DNA from: Spirochaetaceae bacterium
GTDB lineage: Bacteria > Spirochaetota > Spirochaetia > Treponematales > Breznakiellaceae
DNA: 6,797 nucleotides
Assembly: GCA_031267955.1 (NCBI GenBank)
Contig: JAIRYB010000047.1
Span: 1-6,797 of the forward strand
Direction: 5' to 3'
In this document: positions 1 through 4,032 of the stretch, one piece after another
Position numbering within the stretch: the stretch's first letter is position 1
How the letters are laid out: the number at the start of each line of letters is the position of its first letter
Notes under the pieces: model-generated
The model's input: the letters and a program-made list of their open reading frames with translations, nothing else
Databases searched by the model: none
Told to the model about the DNA's origin: nothing
Made by a program: the position numbers and the translations under genes

Positions 1-29
1 CCGGCGGGCACTTTTTCCAATACCAGGCA

Positions 30-200
30 ATGAGCCTCCGCGGAGCAGATCTCCGCGGTATCTGGAACATAGAGACGTTATTCGATCGGAGGCTCGTTCG
101 AGAGGAAATTTATTATACCGTCTGGTTTAATACCAAATTTTTGTACGCTTCGCGTTATTTGAGCCGCGACAAGCCGCAGGGTATTAAACCAGACTTTCGA
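30..200. mobile_element. Small palindromic insertion (net 171 bp) inside the SDR gene
   Basis: Removing 171 bp here restores the SDR protein in frame, which fixes the insertion to within about 3 bp. Read on the gene strand, ATT occurs at both junctions (200-202 and 29-31), so a 168-bp element with a 3-bp target duplication fits. It has no transposase and no clear terminal inverted repeats, but is rich in internal ones: 120-134 with 180-194 (15 bp perfect), 29-40 with 87-98 (11 of 12), 38-45 with 51-58 (8 bp perfect) and 78-85 with 197-204 (8 bp perfect, its outer four bases in host gene sequence). The length equals 57 codons and the SDR frame meets only one stop in it. I do not recognise the family; it may be a REP-like or palindromic element moved in trans. 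Confidence 0.7.
120..194. repeat. 15-bp perfect inverted repeat within the insertion
   Basis: GTCTGGTTTAATACC at 120-134 is the exact reverse complement of 180-194, with a 45-base intervening stretch. The outer arm ends a few bases from the junction with SDR coding sequence. It is the strongest structure in the insertion and could be a recognition site for a transposase acting in trans, or an RNA stem if transcribed. Confidence 0.85.
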
Positions 201-782
201 ATAAAGGTGAATCGCGTCAAGCCTGTGCACCGCCGGCCAGCGATTGGATCCGTCTTCAACAAAGGCGGAGAATCCCTTTGTACGGGCGATGCTGATGAGC
301 CGGGGTATAAATCCGTGGCTATCGCCTTCGCCATGCACCGACGGGGGGAGACTTACAACAGACGAACGTACCCCCCGGTTAGCCAGAGCTATTGTTGCCT
401 CGTCGGAAGCCGCCCCGTTCGCGTGGGCGGTAGTTATAAATGGTTTTCCGGTATTTTCAAGCGCCTCCCCTATTGCTGTTATCGCATTTAAATCAATGGC
501 AAGCGAACCCGCAAAATCAGAGAAATCATGCCGGAATGCCAAATGAATAACGCCATCCGCAACGGAAGCGCCTCTGCGAAGACATTCAATATCCTCCAGC
601 GAACCAAAATGCGCTTCCGCTCCGGCTTTTTTTAGTTTTGCGGCGCCATCGTCCGAACGGGCCAAACCAGCGACCCGGTGCCCTGCTTGAATAAGTTCTT
701 GAACAATCGAGAAGCCAAGATGGCCTGTCGCCCCTGTAACAAAGACGCGCATATAAACTCCTTCATGTTTAAATCCGGTTGG

Positions 783-961
783 CAAAAATCGTAACTATTC
801 AGTCACCTGCGGGGAATAGCGAAAATCGGCGGAATGAAGGAACTTTTAGCCCCGGAATGAGCCGATTGGGAGCGAAAGGGGGCGGTAGTCCCCTTTGTAA
901 AAGCATTAGAGAACAAGAAAGGTTCTGAAATCGCGCTACGACTGAATAGTTACCAAAAATC
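783..961. mobile_element. 163-bp MITE with 8-bp target site duplication, IS66-like ends
   Basis: The element occupies 791-953. Its ends are perfect 14-bp inverted repeats, GTAACTATTCAGTC at 791-804 and the reverse complement at 940-953. It is flanked by perfect 8-bp direct repeats CAAAAATC at 783-790 and 954-961. It is too short to encode a transposase, so it is non-autonomous. Ends starting GTAA with an 8-bp target duplication are the known hallmark of the IS66 family, so an IS66-family transposase is the likeliest mover; this family call is inference. An internal hairpin pairs AAAGGGG at 875-881 with 890-896. It lies 30 bp upstream of the SDR start codon, in that gene's leader. Confidence 0.85.
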
Positions 962-990
962 AGTATTACCAAAATGTTAAATTTCGTCAA
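962..990 (-). promoter_or_regulatory. Candidate original promoter of the SDR gene
   Basis: On the minus strand TTGACG (985-990, five of six to the -35 consensus) is followed after 17 bp by AATACT (962-967, four of six to the -10 consensus). Transcription would begin at about 955, next to the right end of the MITE, so the MITE would now be part of the 5' leader. It lies beyond the candidate terminator of the upstream lipoprotein gene, which fits a separate unit. Assigned by consensus match only. Confidence 0.4.
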
Positions 991-1032
991 TGAGTTTGCT
1001 AATTTCAGGGAACGCGCAAGGGATTGAAGCGG

Positions 1033-1058
1033 AACAAAAAACCGTAAGGCTTTTTGTT
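1033..1058. terminator. Candidate terminator hairpin downstream of the lipoprotein gene
   Basis: Eleven-base arms AACAAAAAACC (1033-1043) and GGCTTTTTGTT (1048-1058) pair around a GTAA loop with one A-C mismatch. Each strand has a T run in its 3' arm, so it could act in both directions. On the minus strand it lies 132 bases after the lipoprotein stop and before the SDR promoter. The G-C part of the stem is only two pairs, so strength is doubtful. Confidence 0.35.
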
Positions 1059-1074
1059 GGAGCGGAAAGCCCGG

Positions 1075-1158
1075 TCCCCGCCGGAGGCGGGGATGCGCCC
1101 GGATTCCGGCGCATCCGGCGCAGTAGACAAGAAGGGACGGAGAACGGGCTATCGCCCG
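1075..1158. repeat. Cluster of three GC-rich hairpins 3' of the lipoprotein gene
   Basis: Three short inverted repeats lie close together: TCCCCGCC at 1075-1082 with 1086-1093 (8 bp, 3-base loop); GATGCGCC at 1092-1099 with 1108-1115 (8 bp, 8-base loop); and CGGGC at 1145-1149 with 1154-1158 (4-base loop). None is followed by a T run on either strand. They may shape the 3' end of the lipoprotein transcript or be remnants of repeat elements. I see no gene in this stretch. Confidence 0.45.
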
Positions 1159-1189
1159 CCCTGCCGTGTTGCCGAACCGAACGGCGCGG

Positions 1190-1969
1190 TTATTTTCCCG
1201 TTACGTAAAACAATATCACTGCGTATCCCGCCGCGGCTCCCCCGTCAAAGATACCTGCCAAGGGAACATTGGCCCCGGCGGTATGCTGCGAATTTTTTAA
1301 TCCAGCCGGAAGTCCAACGCCATTACTTGAAAAGTTTACAAGGTCTGTAAAAGAACCGTCTAAATCACCACCGTCAAGCCAGGCATTTGAGGGAATATTG
1401 GACGGATTATTGCACCAGTTATAAACGCTTGTCGCGGTGGCGCCTGTGGCCAATGCCCAGCCTGTACCGCTGGCAGCAATAGTCCAATTTTGCTGACCAA
1501 TGATCGATTGAACCTGCCCATAGGAAGTGTCAATTACTCCCCATCTCAAGTGGTATGTTCCCGCTGCTTGCGGTTCCCCTTCCAGCGAAGGCAAACCCTC
1601 CGCCGGGGTACCATCCTCGTTCTTAAAGGGAATATCCCCCGCTACCTCTATAGCTGCCCCGCCGCCATTCGGGGTCACCGTAATAGAACTGCCGGTTTCT
1701 CCTTCGGGGGTTAATACCATGGTCCCGCCGGTTTCGCCGGATGACGTGCCGGCGCTTGTTACCGTGGTAGTGCCGTTGGTACCGGTTAATTTATACGTTC
1801 CGTCATCGAGAATCACTAACTCATAGCTATAACCATTCTGGGTGAAGGTATACGTCTTGAGGATATCCGGGCCGTCATTCGTTGTGCCGTTGTCGCATCC
1901 TGCCAGAACCAGACCCAGCGCCAGCAGAACAACCAACGCCCCCGCAATGCCGAAAAGTTTACTTTTCAT
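1190..1969 (-). CDS. Secreted lipoprotein of unknown function, Treponema type
   Basis: The 259-residue protein starts MKSKLFG at 1969, with AAGGAG at 1977-1982 seven bases upstream. A longer reading from 2050 lacks a signal-peptide-like start and is rejected. A basic start and hydrophobic stretch (residues 5-24) lead to a lipobox LAGC with the lipidated Cys at residue 25, so the mature protein should be anchored to a membrane. Residues 26-45 begin DNGTT; 40-60 contain a strand-like NGYSYELVILDDGTYKLTG; about 62-120 are rich in Thr, Ser and Gly; the last 120 residues, with LRWGVID near 142-150, are more globular. I recognise no enzyme or binding domain. The N-terminus is typical of the large lipoprotein sets of gut treponemes (recalled, not searched). 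It is divergent from an XRE regulator and shares a palindromic operator with it, which suggests regulated, possibly switchable, surface expression. Confidence 0.85.
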   Translation of the reverse strand: MKSKLFGIAGALVVLLALGLVLAGCDNGTTNDGPDILKTYTFTQNGYSYELVILDDGTYKLTGTNGTTTVTSAGTSSGETGGTMVLTPEGETGSSITVTPNGGGAAIEVAGDIPFKNEDGTPAEGLPSLEGEPQAAGTYHLRWGVIDTSYGQVQSIIGQQNWTIAASGTGWALATGATATSVYNWCNNPSNIPSNAWLDGGDLDGSFTDLVNFSSNGVGLPAGLKNSQHTAGANVPLAGIFDGGAAAGYAVILFYVTGK

Positions 1970-1982
1970 GTTATTTCTCCTT

Positions 1983-2035
1983 GGGCACGGACGTTCCATG
2001 CCCCTGTTTGTCTTACCCGCCCGAAAGGGCAGGGG
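1983..2035 (-). promoter_or_regulatory. Structured 5' leader of the lipoprotein mRNA
   Basis: From the predicted promoter the lipoprotein leader is about 120 nt. It contains nested complementarity: CCCCTG at 2001-2006 with CAGGGG at 2030-2035, an inner GCCC/GGGC hairpin around GAAA (about 2019-2030), and GGGCA at 1983-1987 with TGCCC at about 1999-2003, which competes with the first pairing. The last lies next to the Shine-Dalgarno, so alternative folds could affect translation. I recognise no known riboswitch class. Confidence 0.3.
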
Positions 2036-2090
2036 ACGACTGTTCCGCAATTCCCGCCCAAAACCGGAAGAAACCGCAATTAAATACGCC

Positions 2091-2117
2091 CTATTACTTC
2101 TATACTAGAAGTAATAG
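2091..2117. promoter_or_regulatory. Palindromic operator between the lipoprotein gene and the XRE regulator
   Basis: CTATTACTTCTA at 2091-2102 is the exact reverse complement of 2106-2117, with a 3-base centre: a 27-bp dyad with no mismatch. Its lack of a flanking T run and its place over promoter elements make it a better DNA-binding site than a terminator. It covers the lipoprotein -10. On the plus strand its centre contains TATACT (2101-2106), a near-consensus -10 that could serve the regulator, although the -35 upstream is poor. The natural candidate ligand is the adjacent XRE protein, acting on itself and the lipoprotein; this is inference from position. Confidence 0.65.
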
Positions 2118-2128
2118 TTGTTTGTCAA
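2099..2128 (-). promoter_or_regulatory. Sigma-70-type promoter of the lipoprotein gene
   Basis: On the minus strand a perfect TTGACA (2123-2128) is followed after 18 bp by TATAGA (2099-2104, five of six). This is the best promoter match in the window and faces the lipoprotein gene. Its -10 and most of the spacer lie inside the 2091-2117 palindrome, so a protein bound there should block RNA polymerase. Confidence 0.65.
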
Positions 2129-2153
2129 TAGTGCCGGGAAAATTATTCAATGA

Positions 2154-2189
2154 GAGGAGGTTAGATTGAAAGGAAAATTATTTGTCTAA
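2154..2189 (+). promoter_or_regulatory. Strong Shine-Dalgarno and 7-codon leader mini-ORF before the XRE gene
   Basis: GAGGAGG at 2154-2160 is followed after five bases by TTG at 2166, which opens a seven-codon frame (MKGKLFV) ending in TAA at 2187-2189. That stop overlaps the regulator's ATG as TAATG. The regulator's own ATG has only AGGA at 2171-2174, 14 bases upstream, so ribosomes may reach it by coupling from the mini-ORF. Alternatively ATT at 2165, in frame with the regulator and four bases from GAGGAGG, could be a rare start adding eight residues. Confidence 0.4.
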
Positions 2190-2509
2190 TGGAAGAACAG
2201 GAGCTTAAAGACACTTTAGGTAAAAATATCAAGGTTTTTCGCTCCCTTAAGCAGTTATCCCAGGCTGATTTAGCCGATAAAGCCGGAATTTCCATAACTT
2301 TTCTGTCAAATATTGAGCGGGGCAACAATTTTCCCCTTGCCGGAACCCTTTGCAACCTTGCCAAAGCCCTTGATGTGGAGGTTTTTGAACTCTTTAAGGG
2401 GGATCTGGTGCCTTCCGACAGCAAGGAAGTGATAAGCCGGCTGTCCAAGGATATCATCCGGAAAATGAATCTGGCGGTAATTGATATTTTTAAACAGTAT
2501 TTGGGCTAA
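2189..2509 (+). CDS. XRE-family (Cro/CI-type) helix-turn-helix transcriptional regulator
   Basis: The 106-residue protein has a canonical HTH_3 domain at about residues 10-70. LGKNIKVFRSLKQLSQADLA leads into the helix-turn-helix at about 24-45, where SQADLADKAGIS and TFLSNIERG are the textbook pattern, followed by TLCNLAKALDVEVFELF. The remaining 35 residues are charged and probably helical and could mediate dimerisation; there is no ligand-binding or protease domain. The protein should bind DNA as a dimer, and the perfect dyad at 2091-2117 just upstream is the obvious site. Divergent pairing with the lipoprotein gene suggests local autoregulated control. The ATG at 2189 is the conventional start, but the only well-spaced ribosome binding site belongs to a short upstream frame. 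It is convergent with the paaK operon. Confidence 0.9.
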   Translation: MEEQELKDTLGKNIKVFRSLKQLSQADLADKAGISITFLSNIERGNNFPLAGTLCNLAKALDVEVFELFKGDLVPSDSKEVISRLSKDIIRKMNLAVIDIFKQYLG

Positions 2510-2523
2510 TACCGTATCCAAAT

Positions 2524-2748
2524 GACCCGTGCGGGTCCGAAAACCAATCGCCTATACGTCCTTTGGTCGGCTATCATGGACCCGTGCGGTCCGAAAACCA
2601 ATCGCCTATACGTCCTTCGGTCGGCTGTCCTGGACCCGTGCGGGTCCGAAAAGCAATCGCCTATACGTCCTTTGGTCTGCTGTCCTGGACCCGTGCGGGT
2701 CCGAAAACCAATCGCCTATATGTCCTTTGGTCGGCTATCCTGGACCCG
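2524..2748. repeat. Four tandem 55-bp repeats containing the paaK 3' end
   Basis: Units begin at 2524, 2579, 2633 and 2688 (55, 54, 55 and 55 bp), with a 6-base partial fifth at 2743-2748. They differ at only a few positions; the second lacks one G. Each starts with a GACCC-TGCG-GGTC-type hairpin and contains an ACCAA/TTGGT pairing. On the minus strand every unit holds CGGGTCCA, then codons for DSRPKD, V or I, and TAG, which is the end of the paaK coding sequence; the last unit supplies the gene's actual stop. The period is not a multiple of three and there are no unique spacers. The array fills the convergent gap between the regulator and paaK. It has no T tracts, so it is not a classical terminator, though stacked hairpins could protect 3' ends. 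Confidence 0.9.
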
Positions 2749-4032
2749 CTTGGCTTTGCCTTCGGAGATGGGGAGGGCGCCGGGCTCGTGGAGTTCCACG
2801 CGCGGGCTTATCGTGATCGACGCCTGGATGGTTTTGCGTATCTTTTCCCGCAGGGCGTTGAGGGGCCGGGCGTCATCCATAAAAATATCCGGGCCGACTT
2901 CCACCTTTACGGTCAGGCGGTCCAGGACGCCTTCTTTTTCCACTACGATAAGGTAGTTGTTCCCCACCTCCCGCATGGACATGATCACCTCTTCTATCTG
3001 GCTGGGGAAAACATTCACCCCGTTGATGATGAGCATGTCGTCGGTGCGGCCGGTGATGCGGCGGAGCCGGCGGTGGGTCCTGCCGCAGGCGCAGGGTTCG
3101 GTGTAAAACGCCGAAAGGTCCCGCGTGCGGTAGCGCAGTATGGGCGTCGCCTCGCGGCATAGGCAGCTTAGTACCAGTTCGCCGGTTTCGCCGTCCGGGA
3201 GCGGCTCCAGGGTTTCCGGGTCGATGATCTCGCCGATATAGCCATCCTCCCAAAGGTGCATGCCGTTTTTCGCCTGGCATTCGAACGCCACGCCGGGGCC
3301 GTTCATTTCGGAAAGGCCGTAGGAATTGTACACGTCGATGCCGAGCAGTCCTTCTATACGTTTGCGGGTATCCTCCGAATAAGGTTCCGCCCCGGCAAAG
3401 GCACGCTTCAGCTTGATGCTGCCGCGGCCGACCCCTTCGGCCCGCATAATGGATTCGACGTGGAGCAGGAAACTCGGGGTGGCGTGTACCACCGTGGTGC
3501 CGAAATCCTGCATGAGCCGGAACTGCCGGGTAGTGTTCCCCGCACCCGAGGGGATCACCAGCATACCCACTTCCTCGCCGCCCGCGTGCATGCCCAGGCC
3601 GCCGGTAAAGAGGCCGTAGGTGATCATATTCTGGAATACATCGTCTCCGGTACACCCTGTACCGTAAATGCAGCGGGCCACATAGCCGGTCCATCTTTTT
3701 ATGTCTTCCCGGTTAAAATAAATGGTAGTAGGAGTGCCTGTAGTGCCGCTCGATGCGTGGAGCCGTACTACTTCCTCTTTCGGGATACTGAGAAGCCCGT
3801 AGGGGAAGGCTTCCCTCAGATCGTGTTTGGTGGTAAAAGGGATACGTTTAACATCGCCAAGCGTTTTAATATCGTCCGCGCTCTTTATGCCCGCTCCGGA
3901 AAGCCTTTCCCGGTAAAAGGGGGTACGCAGCGCCCAGCCGACTGCGGTCTTGAGTTTTTCAAGCTGCACCGCTTCCAGCGCCGGGCGGGGCATGGTTTCA
4001 ACTTCCGGGGCCCAGTATTGGTACTTCATCAT
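2716..4032 (-). CDS. paaK: Phenylacetate-CoA ligase (AMP-forming), aryl-acid CoA ligase
   Basis: The 438-residue protein has the usual length and motifs of the PaaK family of adenylate-forming enzymes. These are the ATP-binding loop ASSGTTGTPT at 93-102, YNSYGLSE at 235-242, YRTRDL at 301-306, the hinge region RITGRTDDML at 325-334, and a C-terminal SEGKAKRV holding the expected catalytic Lys (about 425). It converts phenylacetate or related aryl acids plus ATP and CoA to the aryl-CoA, AMP and pyrophosphate in the cytoplasm. The start at 4032 overlaps the stop of the fused ior gene as ATGA; a second ATG at 4029 is better spaced from GGAGG (about 4035-4039) and is equally possible. The overlap implies translational coupling and one transcript. 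The last ten residues, RVQDSRPKDI, and the TAG lie within the 55-bp repeat array. The true substrate could be indoleacetate or 4-hydroxyphenylacetate. Confidence 0.93.
   Translation of the reverse strand: MMKYQYWAPEVETMPRPALEAVQLEKLKTAVGWALRTPFYRERLSGAGIKSADDIKTLGDVKRIPFTTKHDLREAFPYGLLSIPKEEVVRLHASSGTTGTPTTIYFNREDIKRWTGYVARCIYGTGCTGDDVFQNMITYGLFTGGLGMHAGGEEVGMLVIPSGAGNTTRQFRLMQDFGTTVVHATPSFLLHVESIMRAEGVGRGSIKLKRAFAGAEPYSEDTRKRIEGLLGIDVYNSYGLSEMNGPGVAFECQAKNGMHLWEDGYIGEIIDPETLEPLPDGETGELVLSCLCREATPILRYRTRDLSAFYTEPCACGRTHRRLRRITGRTDDMLIINGVNVFPSQIEEVIMSMREVGNNYLIVVEKEGVLDRLTVKVEVGPDIFMDDARPLNALREKIRKTIQASITISPRVELHEPGALPISEGKAKRVQDSRPKDI

Larger units (their letters stand above)
1..752 (-). pseudogene. 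NAD(P)-binding SDR/epimerase family gene, interrupted by a small insertion and cut by the window edge
   Basis: The protein begins MRVFVTGATGHLG at 752, giving the Rossmann GxxGxxG motif at residues 7-13, and keeps the family blocks LPPSVHGEGD (about 136-144) and DGSNRWPAVHRLDA (about 167-180). This is the atypical SDR group annotated as NAD-dependent epimerase/dehydratase; the substrate cannot be told. The start is set by AAGGAG at 758-763, five bases before the ATG; an upstream in-frame Met at 785 has no such site. Family similarity stops after Tyr184 (codon 201-203). The frame then runs through 40 foreign codons to a TAA at 78-80, leaving a 224-residue product. Family sequence (CLVLEKVPAG) resumes in the same frame at 29 and continues off the left edge. 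Joining 201 to 29 restores HLYCLVLEKVPAG, as expected from relatives. From memory of the family, about 20 residues also seem missing near residues 110-117. Likely non-functional. Confidence 0.8.

Noticed and set aside
799..990. A 63-codon minus-strand open frame over the MITE
   Set aside because: It is an accidental frame spanning the element and its flanks, with no recognisable protein features.
1970..2050. N-terminal extension of the lipoprotein by 27 residues
   Set aside because: It would bury the signal peptide and lipobox; the Met at 1969 has a good ribosome binding site.
2091..2117. The palindrome read as a transcription terminator
   Set aside because: It is AT-rich, has no T run after either arm, and overlaps promoter elements between divergent genes, where a terminator has no role.
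2524..2748. CRISPR array
   Set aside because: The units follow one another without unique spacers, and each contains protein-coding 3' sequence of the neighbouring gene.
2522..3162. Several plus-strand open frames starting in the tandem repeats
   Set aside because: The 55-bp unit lacks stops on the plus strand in any frame, so they are open by accident; the period is not a multiple of three and they run antisense into paaK.
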